Of a stretch of DNA of 64,000 bases, positions 51,038 to 63,946 are shown piece after piece. The notes below the pieces were generated by a model that saw only the letters and a program-made list of their open reading frames with translations, did no database searches and was not told where the DNA came from. This stretch comes from Prochlorococcus marinus str. GP2 (GTDB lineage Bacteria; Cyanobacteriota; Cyanobacteriia; PCC-6307; Cyanobiaceae): the NCBI RefSeq assembly GCF_000759885.1, contig NZ_JNAH01000008.1:124001-188000 (forward strand), read 5' to 3'. Within the stretch, counting starts at the first letter, position 1, and every line of letters begins with the position of its first letter. Made by a program: the position numbers and the translations under genes.

Positions 51038-52092
51038 TCATTATTAGAAATTTTTTGAATTTTTTTTAAAGGACGTTTTACTGAATCAAGGTTGATACCT
51101 TCTTTGATAGCAAGAATTATGCCTGCAGCTTCTAGATAATTATCCACTTCAAAAAGATTGGGATATTCATAAAACTCATTTGTCACTTTTAATGTATTTT
51201 TATTTTGTACAGATATGATATTTAAACCTTTTTCAATCCCTGCTAGCACTGCTTCTCCTCCTAATGCACCATTTGGTACAACAATAGATTCAATCTGATC
51301 AGGGTGTAGTGAGATTGATTCATTTTTAGAAGGCAATTCAACAATGTCAGGTGCATTGCTTAAGCCAATCAGTACTGATGGTAAAAAGGTGTATCCTATT
51401 TCTTCTGCAGCTGCACGAGGATCTAAATTTTCATTCAATTCAATTGGATTTAAAGCAGGTGCGTGAGCACAGGGAACTTTTAAAAATTTGCTTATTAAAT
51501 GGCTTATAACTGCTTCGACTCCAGCGATAGGATCAACCCCTTTCCCCTCGCGATAGATATTTGTTTCTAAAGGATCTAGATCATCTGGAAATTTTGCAAC
51601 AATTGCTATTGCTGTAACTCCTCTTTCTATTAAAAATTTTCCAGCATCAATTAAAGTATCAGGATTTTCAATAGTGCCACCACTGATTTTTGAAGAATCA
51701 GAATCAATAACTATGTTTAATGGCTTTTTTGTAATCACATAAGAATGAACATTAATCCCTAAAGTAGAAACACATGCATCAGCAACTTGTAAATGTCTTA
51801 ACAAAATTTCTTTTTCAATGGCTGAATCAAAAATTATCCCAATTTTCTGTTGCTTTACCCTTTTTAAAGCTATTTCTCCTTTAGCAAGTCGATCTAAACT
51901 ATAACCCTCAACATAAAAAATATTTTTATCTTTTTCAGAAAGAGTACCGCCATTCATAACATTTGGATGAGTAATTAAACATCCACTTGCCGATGCTAAT
52001 AATTTAGCGGTTGGAAGTGCATCGCCAGCAAAACCTCCTACTTCACAACCAATACCAGTTGGAACAATAAATATTGTTGGTGAATTTTCCAT
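51034..52092 (-). CDS. DUF3326 domain-containing protein
   Basis: 352 aa soluble protein. IFIVPTGIGCEVGGFAGDAL then PTAKLLASASGCLITHPNVM near the N terminus, GKGVDPIAGVEAVISHLI in the middle and VVPNGALGGEAVLAG in the C terminus define the cyanobacterial/plant DUF3326 family, of unknown function. The Gly-rich segments suggest a nucleotide-like ligand (inference). Confidence 0.88.
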   Translation of the reverse strand: MENSPTIFIVPTGIGCEVGGFAGDALPTAKLLASASGCLITHPNVMNGGTLSEKDKNIFYVEGYSLDRLAKGEIALKRVKQQKIGIIFDSAIEKEILLRHLQVADACVSTLGINVHSYVITKKPLNIVIDSDSSKISGGTIENPDTLIDAGKFLIERGVTAIAIVAKFPDDLDPLETNIYREGKGVDPIAGVEAVISHLISKFLKVPCAHAPALNPIELNENLDPRAAAEEIGYTFLPSVLIGLSNAPDIVELPSKNESISLHPDQIESIVVPNGALGGEAVLAGIEKGLNIISVQNKNTLKVTNEFYEYPNLFEVDNYLEAAGIILAIKEGINLDSVKRPLKKIQKISNND

Positions 52093-52119
52093 TATTAAAA
52101 ATACTTCAATTTATATTTT

Positions 52120-52311
52120 TTAAATAGCTAAGATAGCTTTAATTTTAAGTTTTTTTGTTCCAAAAGAGTCAATAGAATTTTGAATATCAACAATTGACCA
52201 TCGAATTAAATCACCTTTTTTCTCTAAATTTGCAATTATAAATTTCCTCAAATTTTTTAATTTTATTGAAACTGGCCAATCTAAATAATAATCAACTGAA
52301 CTTAATTTCAT
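52120..52311 (-). CDS. small conserved hypothetical protein, 63 aa
   Basis: MKLSSVDYYLDWPVSIKLKN then LRKFIIANLEKKGDLIRWSI and VDIQNSIDSFGTKKLKIKAI. It is basic and alpha/beta in composition. It starts inside the end of the ferredoxin gene (four-base overlap), so it is translationally coupled to it. No named family is recognised. Confidence 0.65.
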   Translation of the reverse strand: MKLSSVDYYLDWPVSIKLKNLRKFIIANLEKKGDLIRWSIVDIQNSIDSFGTKKLKIKAILAI

Positions 52312-52634
52312 TTTTGATATTTACCAAATTGATCATTATATAAATCATCTTCGACTTCTTTACCAATAACAATATTCAAATCTGACTTAGGATATGCCAC
52401 ACATAAGAGTGCAAAGCCCTTTTCCCTTAAATCATCATTTAATCCCATCGCATCTTCTTGATCTACAGATCCTTCCAGTATCATAGATGCACAATCTGTA
52501 CAAACTCCTGAACAACAACTACTTGGTAAATCTATTCCATTAATTTTTGCCGCTGAAATAATATCTTGATCATCAGAACATAAAAAACTAAAAGTCTTTT
52601 GCTCAAATTGAACTTTGATATTGTATTCAGGCAT
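52308..52634 (-). CDS. 2Fe-2S plant-type ferredoxin
   Basis: 108 aa. Cluster ligands C40, C45, C48 and C78 fit the C-x4-C-x2-C...C pattern (SCCSGVCTDC; ALLCVAYP). IILEG-type residues around MILEGSVDQEDAMGL are as in PetF-related ferredoxins, although the protein is longer at the C terminus (EVEDDLYNDQFGKYQK). It accepts electrons from PSI or serves a special partner. It lies 17 bases after atpG at the end of the atp operon. Confidence 0.92.
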   Translation of the reverse strand: MPEYNIKVQFEQKTFSFLCSDDQDIISAAKINGIDLPSSCCSGVCTDCASMILEGSVDQEDAMGLNDDLREKGFALLCVAYPKSDLNIVIGKEVEDDLYNDQFGKYQK

Positions 52635-52650
52635 ATCCTAAATCTATTTG

Positions 52651-53601
52651 CTAGACTGCTGAACCTCCTACAACTTCTAATATTTCTTGAGTAATAGCTG
52701 CTTGTCTTGCTTTGTTATAGGTTAGATTCAAAGTACTTGCTAATTCTTTAGCATTATCACTCGCATTATTCATAGCAGTCATCCTGCAAGCGAGTTCTGA
52801 AGCTGCCGACTCTTGAAGAGCTCTTAGTACCTGATTCTGTAAATATAGTGGTAATAACGAATCTAATAGTTGATCTGGACTTTGTTCAAAAACAATATCT
52901 GATGGTAATTTCTCTGAATCACTTTTTTCAATATTTGATTTTTCAACAAGTAACTTACTATCTTTTGTAGTCAACCTAAAAATTTCATCGTTTTCCTCAG
53001 CAATTCCTTGTGGGTCAAGTGGCAATAGTGTTTGAACGACAGGCGCACAGCTAACTAGAGTAATGAATTTCGTGTAAATAATTTCCACCCTATCAGAATT
53101 TTCTGAAAGAAATTCAGCTAAAATCTCATTTGTAACTCCTTCTGAGTCCTTGACTGTGGGTACCTGTTCTAGTTCTTTGAAAGTACTTTTAATTACATAT
53201 CTATCCTTTCTATTTTGAAAATATCCAATAGCTTTCTTCCCTACCAAAATTAAATTTGGCTGATAACCTTGTTTGACTAATTCTGCATATCTTATTTCTA
53301 CCTTTTTAATAATATTTGTGTTGTAACCACCGCATAAACCTCTATCTGCAGTTATACAAACCAAGGTGATACTCTTTACTTCTCTCTTAGATAATAGAGG
53401 AGAGTCGACAGCCTCAAATTGTACTCTAGATTGAATATTTTCTAAGACTCGTGCAAGTTTATCTGCAAAAGGTCTACTTTTAAGAACTTGATCTTGAGCT
53501 CTCCTAACTTTTGCAGCTGCAACAAGTCTCATAGCCTCCGTTATTTTTCTTGTATTTTTAACGGAAACGATTCGATCTCTAATCTCTTTAAGATTTGCCA
53601 T
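52651..53601 (-). CDS. atpG: ATP synthase F1 subunit gamma
   Basis: 316 aa. The helical N terminus ([34 protein letters not shown]) and C terminus ([20 protein letters not shown]) form the rotor coiled coil; the middle has the cyanobacterial insertion (about residues 195-235) related to redox control in plants, but with no cysteine pair visible there. Last F1 gene of the operon. Confidence 0.97.
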   Translation of the reverse strand: MANLKEIRDRIVSVKNTRKITEAMRLVAAAKVRRAQDQVLKSRPFADKLARVLENIQSRVQFEAVDSPLLSKREVKSITLVCITADRGLCGGYNTNIIKKVEIRYAELVKQGYQPNLILVGKKAIGYFQNRKDRYVIKSTFKELEQVPTVKDSEGVTNEILAEFLSENSDRVEIIYTKFITLVSCAPVVQTLLPLDPQGIAEENDEIFRLTTKDSKLLVEKSNIEKSDSEKLPSDIVFEQSPDQLLDSLLPLYLQNQVLRALQESAASELACRMTAMNNASDNAKELASTLNLTYNKARQAAITQEILEVVGGSAV

Positions 53602-53619
53602 GGTATCTCCTAAATAACT

Positions 53620-55149
<1,530 letters not shown>

Positions 55150-55167
55150 TTAAGGTTGATTTAAAAG

Positions 55168-55710
55168 TTACTTGGAAAGAGATAAGCCAAGTTTTCTGAT
55201 TTGTGAAGCAAGAGAAGCATCAATTACTTTTGATCCTACACTGGCAACGAAACCACCAATAATAGATGGGTCAATTTTAGTTACAAGTTCTAATTTTTCT
55301 GTTCCAGCAATATTGATGATCTTTTTGGTAATTAAACCTTTCTGTTCATCAGTAAGCTCGACTGCAGAAGTAACAGTTGCCAATGCAATATTACTATTTT
55401 CTCGGTAAATCTCTAAAAACCTATCAAGAATTGAAGTAAGGATTGCAATTCTTTGCCTATCGGCCAATAATTTTAAGAAATTCAATAAAGAAGAATTAAC
55501 CTTATTTGAAAAAATTTCAACAATGATTTTCTTCTTAGCATCTGTTTCTAAAATAGGAGAGGATAATGCCTTCTCCAATTCAGGGGAATCATTTATTAAT
55601 TCCAAGAGTTGTTTAACCTCAGAAACCATCTCATCAGTTTGCGAATTTTCATTCACAACTTGAAGTAATGCCTCTGCGTATGGTGTAGTAACTGAATTTA
55701 AAAGTGGCAT
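55168..55710 (-). CDS. atpH: ATP synthase F1 subunit delta
   Basis: 180 aa: N-terminal helical domain (TPYAEALLQVVNENSQTDEM), LLADRQRIAILTSIL and the C-terminal IDPSIIGGFVASVGSKVIDA segment of delta/OSCP. It links F1 to the b/b' stalk. Its ATG overlaps the stop of the b-subunit gene by one base. Confidence 0.95.
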   Translation of the reverse strand: MPLLNSVTTPYAEALLQVVNENSQTDEMVSEVKQLLELINDSPELEKALSSPILETDAKKKIIVEIFSNKVNSSLLNFLKLLADRQRIAILTSILDRFLEIYRENSNIALATVTSAVELTDEQKGLITKKIINIAGTEKLELVTKIDPSIIGGFVASVGSKVIDASLASQIRKLGLSLSK

Positions 55711-56222
55711 TAGTTCACCTCAATATTATTAATTGATTGAGTTACCAAATTTTCTTGTGTTGTTTTATCAAGTCGATTTGGGAGAGAATCTAAAGCTTTT
55801 TTAATTGCCAGTTCAACAGCTTCTTTTCGAAGTTGAGAAATTGCTCTGGATGCTTCAGAGCTCTCATCAGAGATTGCACTTTGTTTAATTCGTGCCATCT
55901 CTTCTATCGCTTTTTTCTCACTTTCCATTCTGATTGATTCAGATCTTTTAAGGGAATCTGCTTTTATTTGAGAAGCTTTTTCTTCTGCTGAAGATAAATC
56001 TTTCTTCGCCTTTTCTAAAGCTTGAGTTGCATTTAGGAGTCGATCTTCAGCATCTTTTAATTCAAGAAGGATTCCTTCTCTCCTTTTTTGAAGCATTTTA
56101 CCTAGAAAACCAGGCAAAAATTTATAAAGACCGAAAACTACTACAGCCCAATTAAGGATATTAGTTTCGAATAAATTGAAGTTCAATCCAAAACCTTCTG
56201 TAGCTAAAAGAGTTAAATTCAT
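55710..56222 (-). CDS. atpF: ATP synthase Fo subunit b
   Basis: 170 aa: one N-terminal membrane helix (about residues 20-40, [20 protein letters not shown]), then a long Lys/Glu coiled coil ([20 protein letters not shown] and onward) to the C terminus. Stator stalk with b'. It overlaps the b' gene by four bases. Confidence 0.94.
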   Translation of the reverse strand: MNLTLLATEGFGLNFNLFETNILNWAVVVFGLYKFLPGFLGKMLQKRREGILLELKDAEDRLLNATQALEKAKKDLSSAEEKASQIKADSLKRSESIRMESEKKAIEEMARIKQSAISDESSEASRAISQLRKEAVELAIKKALDSLPNRLDKTTQENLVTQSINNIEVN

Positions 56223-56680
56223 TTTTCGAGAATCAATCTATTAACAATAAGTTCGCTTAGATCATCAGCCTGTTTAAAAAGTTGATCACGAGCAGCAGAC
56301 GTCTGACTTTCAATTTCTAGTCTTGCTTTTTCTTTTGAAGCATTTGCTTCATTGTTGGCAAGTTCTAGCGCTTCTTTATAGAGCTTGTCAGACTCATTCT
56401 CAGCTTCGCTAACAATTCTTTGGGCTTCTGTACGAGCACTTTGAAGCTGGGTTAATAAATCAGCTTCTAATTTTTTAACCTCAGTAAGTTTATTTTTGGC
56501 CTCAATAATATTATTACTTACAAACTTTTCTCTTTTTTCTACGACATTGCCAACAGGCTTAAAAAAAAGAGAATTTAATATGTAAGTAAGCGCAACTACT
56601 TGTATCGCCATTAGTGGCAAAGTGGCATTTATGTCAAATAATCCACCTTCTGTAGCACCAAAAAAATTAAAGGCCAACAT
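56219..56680 (-). CDS. atpF2: ATP synthase Fo subunit b'
   Basis: 153 aa: one membrane helix (about residues 15-40, [20 protein letters not shown]) and a coiled-coil stalk ([20 protein letters not shown] and onward). The b' subunit is a duplicate typical of photosynthetic bacteria. It overlaps atpF by four bases. Confidence 0.93.
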   Translation of the reverse strand: MLAFNFFGATEGGLFDINATLPLMAIQVVALTYILNSLFFKPVGNVVEKREKFVSNNIIEAKNKLTEVKKLEADLLTQLQSARTEAQRIVSEAENESDKLYKEALELANNEANASKEKARLEIESQTSAARDQLFKQADDLSELIVNRLILEK

Positions 56681-56748
56681 ATGATTCAGTTGAAGTTAAA
56701 AAATTAAATTTAAATATTGCTAATAAGGATTAGAAGCAATATTAACTT

Positions 56749-57012
<264 letters not shown>

Positions 57013-57156
57013 TTAATACTTGTGATAATCTTTGTTGTCATACACGCTTGGACATCCTTTTTTAAGAATGGGCCTGATTTTTTCAGACCTACGCGATTAG
57101 ATATTTTGCCAGATTACAGACCCTTTGTAAAAGCGTCCGAATGTATTAGAAGACAG

Positions 57157-57882
57157 CTAATGATGTTCTTCAACAGCTTCTCCTATGTAGTAGGCAGCTA
57201 AAGTTGCGAAAATCAATGCCTGAATTGCACTAGTAAATAATCCTAGGAACATAACTGGAATTGGTAGAATTAGCGGAACTAAAAATACTAGAACACCAAC
57301 TACAAGTTCATCAGCCAAAATATTTCCAAATAGCCTGAAAGAGAGTGATAAAGGTTTAGTAAAATCCTCTAGAATTTTAAAAGGAAGCATAATCGGAGTT
57401 GGATGAACGTAGTATTCGAAGTATCTCCAACCCTTATTGCTTAAACCAGCATAGAAATAAGAAAGTGAAACCAATAAAGCCAAGGCTATTGTTGTATTTA
57501 TATCTGCAGTAGGTGCTCCCAACTCGCCACTTGGTAACTTAATCAATCTCCAAGGAATTAAAGCTCCTCCCCAATTACTAACAAATACAAATAAAAATAA
57601 AGTTCCTATAAATGGCATCCAATCTCTGTAAACTTTTTCACCTATTTGAGTCCTAGCAAGATCTCTTATGTAATCCCAGAGAAACTCAAGCAAGTTTTGA
57701 AGGCCTTTAGGATCATTTTCCATTTTTTTAGTTCCTAAAGAAATAAAAACTAGTAACGCTCCTAATAAAATCCAAGATGTCAAAAATACCTGCCCATGAA
57801 GTCTGATATTTCCAATTTTCCAATAAAGATGTTGACCAACTTCTAATGCTGCAAAATTTGTTAGCAAGGAATTAAAGAACAT
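57157..57882 (-). CDS. atpB: ATP synthase Fo subunit a
   Basis: 241 aa membrane protein with five to six helices. The key [18 protein letters not shown] and [20 protein letters not shown] segments carry the conserved Arg needed for proton transfer, and [20 protein letters not shown] ends the protein. It lies upstream of atpE and after atpI in the operon. Confidence 0.97.
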   Translation of the reverse strand: MFFNSLLTNFAALEVGQHLYWKIGNIRLHGQVFLTSWILLGALLVFISLGTKKMENDPKGLQNLLEFLWDYIRDLARTQIGEKVYRDWMPFIGTLFLFVFVSNWGGALIPWRLIKLPSGELGAPTADINTTIALALLVSLSYFYAGLSNKGWRYFEYYVHPTPIMLPFKILEDFTKPLSLSFRLFGNILADELVVGVLVFLVPLILPIPVMFLGLFTSAIQALIFATLAAYYIGEAVEEHH

Positions 57883-57926
57883 TTGATTTGAATGAAAGAT
57901 TAGTAATTTTTTGGGTAAAAACTTAC

Positions 57927-58403
57927 TTAGGAACGTGAAAAATAAAGAATGAGTGAAGGTTTATAAATAAAAAACCCTATCATTGCAGGAAAAATATCTA
58001 AAGATCCTAGCTTGCTAGCAAAAATAAAGAGGCAAACTGGAACTAATAGTTGCAATTTTGATACACCTGATGATTCTTTACCTAGTTTTCCTACACTTTT
58101 AGCAAGCAAACGTAAGTAAAAAATACCGGCAATTGCACCTATAAAAATACTAAAACCAAAAGTAAATCCGATAAAAATTCCAGTTATTGATGCTAATAGA
58201 ATAGAAACAATAAAAGTAATTCCAAAAATTGTTAATTGCAATTTTGTGTATTCATCGTTTTGAGAAAGCAAATTATCTATTTGATTGGCAATGCCAGATT
58301 TACTTTCTTTAATGATCGAATTATCCAAGGATTGAGGAAATTGAACATTCTTATTCGAAGGATGCTCAAGTTTTTTTCTATTTGAGTCCACGAATGTGAA
58401 CAT
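57927..58403 (-). CDS. atpI: ATP synthase accessory protein AtpI
   Basis: 158 aa: a soluble Asn/Lys/Ser-rich first 50 residues, then four hydrophobic helices ([70 protein letters not shown]). It is the first gene of the large atp operon, the usual position of AtpI, which assists c-ring assembly. Confidence 0.88.
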   Translation of the reverse strand: MFTFVDSNRKKLEHPSNKNVQFPQSLDNSIIKESKSGIANQIDNLLSQNDEYTKLQLTIFGITFIVSILLASITGIFIGFTFGFSIFIGAIAGIFYLRLLAKSVGKLGKESSGVSKLQLLVPVCLFIFASKLGSLDIFPAMIGFFIYKPSLILYFSRS

Positions 58404-58679
58404 AGTTTAGAACACCCCTCTTAATGGATTGAAGTAAGTATATAAACTCACGGAATCTATCACGTAGAGGTACCTTTTAGCTAGTTTTTTTCTATAAAAA
58501 ATTAATTCTTAAGATTTATTATGAATACATAGACCATTTTTTAATTTATTCGATAAAAAAATAGATTTTATGAAAATTAATCTTTTTAATTGATTTACAC
58601 TTCAAAACGTTGATAAAAGACTTGGCAAAATCTTAATTAAACGTCTCAATAGGACAGATAGACGTATACGGCTAAACAA

Positions 58680-59912
58680 TTGGAAATAAGTCAAGAAAAA
58701 ATAAAATATAAAAGAATTTCTAGAAAAAAAACCCTATTTTTTGATGACAAAGAGAATCGAAGCAATTTTTTTGAATCTATATTTCCCTTACCTTGGACGA
58801 TATGGCCTTATGAAGCAAAGATCCTCCTTGTGCTCATTGGACTTTGGTCAATATTAGGAATATGCATTCTGGGTTCATCAAGTTGGTGGGTAGCAAGCAG
58901 GGAAATGGGAAATTGGGCTTACTTCTTAAAAAAACAAATTATTTGGACAATTCCAGGAATTAGCTTATTTTATTACGTTCTAAATACGAACATTAAAAAT
59001 CTTTTAAAGTTCTCAAGAATTATTTTTTATATTTTGTTCTTTTTGATTTTCCTTACAAATATTACAGGAATTACAGTTAATGGATCTTCGAGATGGCTAG
59101 TGCTAGGCAATTTACGTATGCAGCCATCTGAATTAATTAAACCTTTTCTAATTTTAGAAGCCTCTAACCTTTTCGCTCATTGGAATCTGATAAAGAGTGA
59201 AAAAAAATTAATTTCAATAATCTCTTTTGGTTTATTAATTTTATTAATACTAAAACAGCCTAATTTAAGTACTGCATCACTAACTGGAATTCTTTTTTGG
59301 GTAATGGGTTTATGTGGAGGTGTAAAGCTAAGTTCTCTTACCTCATTTGCTTCAATAGGATTAATTACTGGATGTATTAGCATCCTTAATAACGAATATC
59401 AAAAACTGAGAGTTACTTCCTTTATTAATCCTTGGAAAGATGAACAGGGAAGTGGATTTCAATTAGTACAGAGTTTATTAGCTATTGGTTCAGGTGGTCT
59501 ATTTGGCCAAGGGTTTGGGCTGTCGGTACAAAAATTACAGTACCTGCCTTTTATGTACACAGATTTTATTTTTGCCATCTTTGCGGAAGAATTTGGTTTG
59601 TTGGGGTGTACTTTATTTTTAGGATTTTTAGTAGTTTTCTCATATATAACTCTTAGAATTAGTTTTAAGTGCAGGAATAACTATACAAAATTAGTTGCCA
59701 TAGGATGTGGTGTATTGTTGGTAGGTCAATCAATTATGCACATTGCTGTAGCGACAGGTTCAATGCCTACTACAGGCTTACCACTGCCTTTTATTAGTTA
59801 TGGTGGCAATTCATTAATCGCATCTTTCTTTATTGCAGGGATGTTACTGAGATGTTCATTAGAATCAACAGGATTCATTGGTATGATTAGTACACGAAAG
59901 ACTCTTAATTAG
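58680..59912 (+). CDS. ftsW: septal peptidoglycan glycosyltransferase FtsW
   Basis: 410 aa SEDS protein with about ten helices. LGSSSWWVASREMGNWAYFL, NGSSRWLVLGNLRMQPSELI and the C-terminal TTGLPLPFISYGGNSLI are diagnostic of the FtsW/RodA/SpoVE family, and the KPFLILEASN context after QPSEL fits FtsW. It polymerises glycan strands at the division septum. Start TTG at 58680. Confidence 0.93.
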   Translation: MEISQEKIKYKRISRKKTLFFDDKENRSNFFESIFPLPWTIWPYEAKILLVLIGLWSILGICILGSSSWWVASREMGNWAYFLKKQIIWTIPGISLFYYVLNTNIKNLLKFSRIIFYILFFLIFLTNITGITVNGSSRWLVLGNLRMQPSELIKPFLILEASNLFAHWNLIKSEKKLISIISFGLLILLILKQPNLSTASLTGILFWVMGLCGGVKLSSLTSFASIGLITGCISILNNEYQKLRVTSFINPWKDEQGSGFQLVQSLLAIGSGGLFGQGFGLSVQKLQYLPFMYTDFIFAIFAEEFGLLGCTLFLGFLVVFSYITLRISFKCRNNYTKLVAIGCGVLLVGQSIMHIAVATGSMPTTGLPLPFISYGGNSLIASFFIAGMLLRCSLESTGFIGMISTRKTLN

Positions 59913-59994
59913 TTAGAATTTAAGAGATTTATTTCAAACTATCGAAACATTTAATTTAGTTATTTCAGAATTATCTCAAAAAGGTAATCTGCTT

Positions 59995-60651
59995 ATGCAG
60001 AATGGTCTTAATAATCCTGGCCCATCTACTATATTTTTGGTTTTCAGCGCAGGACTTTTAACGAGTCTTGGACCATGTTCATTATCATTACTTCCAGTTA
60101 CAATTGCTTATATAGGAGGAACAGAGAAAAATAAATTTAAACTTGTAAGTTTTTCAGGGGGAGTTGTTTTTTCACTTGTTGCACTTGGGGCTGTTAGTGG
60201 ATTATTAGGTAAAATATATGGTCAAATTCCATCCTATTACACTTCTATTGTTGCCTTGATAGCAATAATCATGGGTTTAAATTTACTAGGAATTATAAAG
60301 TTCCAGTTCCCAAATGTACCTGATTTAAAAATAATTGAGGATAAAATACCATCATTTATTGCGCCATTTGCGATAGGGACTACTTTTGGACTAGCATCTT
60401 CGCCTTGCATTACTCCAGTTTTAGCAACTCTTCTGGCATGGGTATCGCAAGCAAAAAACCCAACGATCTCTATCATTTTTTTATTTTTCTTCGGAATAGG
60501 CCAGGTAACTCCATTAATCGTTGCAGGTTCAACCACAGAAAACTTAAAAAAATTTTTAGAGATTAGAAAATTTAGTCAATTAATACCTACTATTAGCGGG
60601 ATATTTTTAGTTTCCCTAGGATTATTAAATTTATTTTCAAATTGGTTTTAA
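59995..60651 (+). CDS. ccdA: cytochrome c biogenesis protein CcdA
   Basis: 218 aa with about six helices. The two cysteines in GLLTSLGPCSLSLLPVTIAY and GLASSPCITPVLATLLAW transfer reducing equivalents across the membrane to the apocytochrome c thiols. The next gene starts one base after its stop, so ccdA-ccs1 is translated as a unit. Confidence 0.92.
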   Translation: MQNGLNNPGPSTIFLVFSAGLLTSLGPCSLSLLPVTIAYIGGTEKNKFKLVSFSGGVVFSLVALGAVSGLLGKIYGQIPSYYTSIVALIAIIMGLNLLGIIKFQFPNVPDLKIIEDKIPSFIAPFAIGTTFGLASSPCITPVLATLLAWVSQAKNPTISIIFLFFFGIGQVTPLIVAGSTTENLKKFLEIRKFSQLIPTISGIFLVSLGLLNLFSNWF

Positions 60652-61938
60652 ATGACTATTGTTAAAAATTTAATTTTCAAAATAGCAAGTTTAAGATTTG
60701 CAATATCACTCATAATCTTCATAGCCATCTCAAGTGGCATAGGAACTTTTATTCCTCAAGGCAGCAATAAAAATTTTTACATTGATATTTTCGATGATGC
60801 TCCTATTTTTGGATTTTTAAATGGAGAAAAAGTTTTAAAACTTCAATTGGATCATATATATACAAGTTTTTGGTTTTTATTTGCATTAATTCTTCTTTGC
60901 ATTTCTCTGGCAGCTTGTAGTTTCAGGAGGCAAATCCCTTCCTTAAAAGCTTCATTAAAATGGATTGAATATAACAGCGAAAAAAAATTCAGCAAACTGC
61001 AATTAACTTCGAGTCATCAAATCAATGAAAATCAAGACCACATATCAAAAGCTGATTTATTACTTAAAAAAAGAGGATGGGAAACATACAAATTTAAGAG
61101 TCATATTTCTGCAAGAAGGGGTTTAATTGGCAAAATCGGTCCTTTAGTTGTTCACGTTGGATTAATAGTCTTACTTATAGGTTCAGCATATGGAAGTTTT
61201 ACAAGTCAATCAAAAGAACAATATTTGTTGCCTGGAGAAAGCTTGGATCTTATCAATGAAAGCACAAACTCAAAAGCCAATGTGAAATTAGTTGATTTTT
61301 CTATAGAACGAGAAAGTGATGGTTTACCCAAGCAATTTATTTCAAAACTCGATTTTTCTTCCGAAGATTTAAAATTAAATGAAATAAAAACTGCTAAAGT
61401 TAATCACCCAATAAGGTTTAAAGGATTAACTATTTATCAAGCTGATTGGGCAATATCGAATGTTGTTTTAGAAATTGATAATATCCTTTATCAATTACAG
61501 TTAAAAGAGATTCCTGAAATCGGAAATCAGGTTTGGGGAGTTTTGGTTGAATTAGGATCAGAGACAAGAAAAAATTTCCTTTTAACAATAGATAATGAAA
61601 ATGGTCCACTTAAAATTTCCAATACAGAAAATTTTTCCGGGAAAAATCTCTATATTAATGACAATCCTTTAGAAGTTAATTCTTCAAAAGTATCTCTGAA
61701 AAAAATAATCCCAAGCAGTGGATTAATAATTAAAAATGATCCGTCTATACCGTTTATTTACTTTTCTTTTATCTTAATAATTTTTGGAACAATAATAAGT
61801 CTTATACCAACAAACCAATTATGGATTCTTGTCAATAAGGAATCACAAAAGCTTTTCATTGGAGGTCTTAGCAATAAAAATCTAGTTGGTTTTAAAAGAG
61901 AATTTTTTAAATTATCAGAAGAAATAAAAAATTTTTAA
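60652..61938 (+). CDS. ccs1: cytochrome c biogenesis protein Ccs1 (ResB)
   Basis: 428 aa ResB-type membrane protein: [20 protein letters not shown] then [10 protein letters not shown] at the N terminus, [20 protein letters not shown] in the middle, a large lumenal domain, and a final helix near residue 365-385. With CcsA and CcdA it attaches heme to c-type cytochromes. Its stop overlaps the convergent queF stop by four bases. Confidence 0.94.
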   Translation: MTIVKNLIFKIASLRFAISLIIFIAISSGIGTFIPQGSNKNFYIDIFDDAPIFGFLNGEKVLKLQLDHIYTSFWFLFALILLCISLAACSFRRQIPSLKASLKWIEYNSEKKFSKLQLTSSHQINENQDHISKADLLLKKRGWETYKFKSHISARRGLIGKIGPLVVHVGLIVLLIGSAYGSFTSQSKEQYLLPGESLDLINESTNSKANVKLVDFSIERESDGLPKQFISKLDFSSEDLKLNEIKTAKVNHPIRFKGLTIYQADWAISNVVLEIDNILYQLQLKEIPEIGNQVWGVLVELGSETRKNFLLTIDNENGPLKISNTENFSGKNLYINDNPLEVNSSKVSLKKIIPSSGLIIKNDPSIPFIYFSFILIIFGTIISLIPTNQLWILVNKESQKLFIGGLSNKNLVGFKREFFKLSEEIKNF

Positions 61939-62345
61939 TTTTTTTTCTGTCCGCTAAAAATATCTAACTGCATAGAAACATTTCCTCTAGGATTAAACTC
62001 AGCATTTAAATGTATCCAGTGAGGCGAGCCCGCATGCACTAAATCATCCATAATTCTATTAACAACTTCCTCATGTGATATCTTTATATCTCTAAAGTTA
62101 TTTATATAAAGCTTTAATGACTTCAACTCATAGACTTTCAAATTAGGTTGATAAATAATATTTAGCTTTGCAAAATCTGGATAACCAGAAAATGGGCACT
62201 TACATGTAAATTCTGGTAACTGGATAGAAATTTCATAAATTCTTTTCTTATTTGGATTCTCGAAACAAATTATTTTTGATTCTTCAATAATTCTTTCACC
62301 ATAAAGTGGTCTTTGCGTCGAATCATCTAATTTAGCTGTACTCAT
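61935..62345 (-). CDS. queF: 7-cyano-7-deazaguanine reductase QueF
   Basis: 136 aa type I Que[21 protein letters not shown] holds the catalytic Cys50 (C48 is an additional Cys), and [20 protein letters not shown] is the NADPH-binding motif (ESKSLK form, with Leu for Ser). It reduces preQ0 to preQ1 in queuosine biosynthesis in the cytoplasm. Convergent with ccs1. Confidence 0.93.
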   Translation of the reverse strand: MSTAKLDDSTQRPLYGERIIEESKIICFENPNKKRIYEISIQLPEFTCKCPFSGYPDFAKLNIIYQPNLKVYELKSLKLYINNFRDIKISHEEVVNRIMDDLVHAGSPHWIHLNAEFNPRGNVSMQLDIFSGQKKN

Positions 62346-62523
62346 TTTTAGTAGAACTTATTTACTAAAACTATATAAAAAGATCGAAATCTGCAAAAAT
62401 CTCAACAAGCTTAAGTATTACAATTGAATAAGTCAAAAGCTGTTAAATCTTATTTTTGTATCAACAGCAACATTCACGGTGTCGGTTGAAAGGGTTATAT
62501 GTGTTTAGTTTAATGAAAAATTA

Positions 62524-62769
62524 ATGGACATTTGTTTGATAACTATCGATAACCACCAAAATAAATCTCTTCAACCAAAAACAGCAATTGGAATGTTATG
62601 GCTTCAAACACACTTTGAGAATGATAAGTGGGAAGCCTTGTCAAATAGTACAGTAATAATTTCTGAAGAAAATTCCCAATTATTAATTGAAGACGCCACT
62701 AATGCAGGCCTAAATATTAAATGTCTTTCTGATATTTCAATGTTGGATGTTTTCCCAAAAAACAATTAA
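62524..62769 (+). CDS. conserved hypothetical protein, 81 aa
   Basis: MDICLITIDNHQNKSLQPKT, AIGMLWLQTHFENDKWEALS and a C-terminal IKCLSDISMLDVFPKNN. A small alpha/beta protein, soluble, with no family known to me. It lies 24 bases before glnB on the same strand, so a functional link to PII is possible but unproven. Confidence 0.7.
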   Translation: MDICLITIDNHQNKSLQPKTAIGMLWLQTHFENDKWEALSNSTVIISEENSQLLIEDATNAGLNIKCLSDISMLDVFPKNN

Positions 62770-63132
<363 letters not shown>

Positions 63133-63133
63133 T

Positions 63134-63946
63134 TCAAAGAGTTTCTTTTACTAAATTTTGTATATATTCACTATTAATACCTCTATTTGATTGACTTCCT
63201 AAGGTCATCCAAGCTAGATATTCATGATTTCCAGCAGGACCTACTAGTGGAGAAGCTATCAAATTCTTTATATTCCATTCGAAATTCTTAGCACTATTAA
63301 TAACAGACTCTATAGCCTCAGTATGGAATTTAGGATTGCGAACCACGCCTCCTTTACTGACTTTATCTTTTCCCACCTCAAATTGGGGTTTAATTAAAAA
63401 TATTCCCTCAATACAATCACCCTCTAATAAATTACCAATAGATTTAAAAACTAACTTTAATGAAATAAAAGACAAATCAGCAACCACAAAATTTGGTAAT
63501 CCATTACTTCTAGATAAAAGATCATTAGGTTTTAAATTTCGAATATTAGTTCGTTCAAAAAGTATGACTTTTGGGTTATTTCTAATCTTCCATGCAGTCT
63601 GTCCATAACCAACATCAATCCCATAAACTAACTTTGCACCTTGTTGCAATAAACAATCAGTAAATCCCCCAGTAGAGATTCCTGCGTCAATACATATTTT
63701 ATCTTTTACTTTAATTTCAAATCTTTTAAATGCCTCCAATAATTTTTCGCCTCCCCTTGAAACAAACATAGGTTCGGAATCAATAAAAAATTCTGATCCA
63801 ATTAATACTTGTTGACCTGGTTTATCCAATACTTTTCCATTGACATCTCTAACCTTGCCCGCAAGAATTAAACCTTGGGCTTTTTGACGAGTTTCACATA
63901 AACCTTTATTTAGAAGATAAAGGTCTAATCTACTTTTTTTAATCAT
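63134..63946 (-). CDS. tlyA: TlyA-family rRNA methyltransferase / hemolysin-like
   Basis: 270 aa: an N-terminal S4 RNA-binding domain (residues 1-62, LDLYLLNKGLCETRQKAQGL) and a FtsJ-like SAM methyltransferase (FVSRGGEKLLEAFKRFEIKV, DAGISTGGFTDCLLQ, VVADLSFISL). TlyA proteins methylate 2'-OH groups in 16S/23S rRNA; the hemolysin name is historical. Complete in the window, convergent with glnB. Confidence 0.92.
   Translation of the reverse strand: MIKKSRLDLYLLNKGLCETRQKAQGLILAGKVRDVNGKVLDKPGQQVLIGSEFFIDSEPMFVSRGGEKLLEAFKRFEIKVKDKICIDAGISTGGFTDCLLQQGAKLVYGIDVGYGQTAWKIRNNPKVILFERTNIRNLKPNDLLSRSNGLPNFVVADLSFISLKLVFKSIGNLLEGDCIEGIFLIKPQFEVGKDKVSKGGVVRNPKFHTEAIESVINSAKNFEWNIKNLIASPLVGPAGNHEYLAWMTLGSQSNRGINSEYIQNLVKETL

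Noticed and set aside
62346-62523. NtcA site (GTA-N8-TAC) upstream of glnB and its neighbour
   Set aside because: No full match in either orientation was found by eye; partial GTA...AAC matches were judged too weak.
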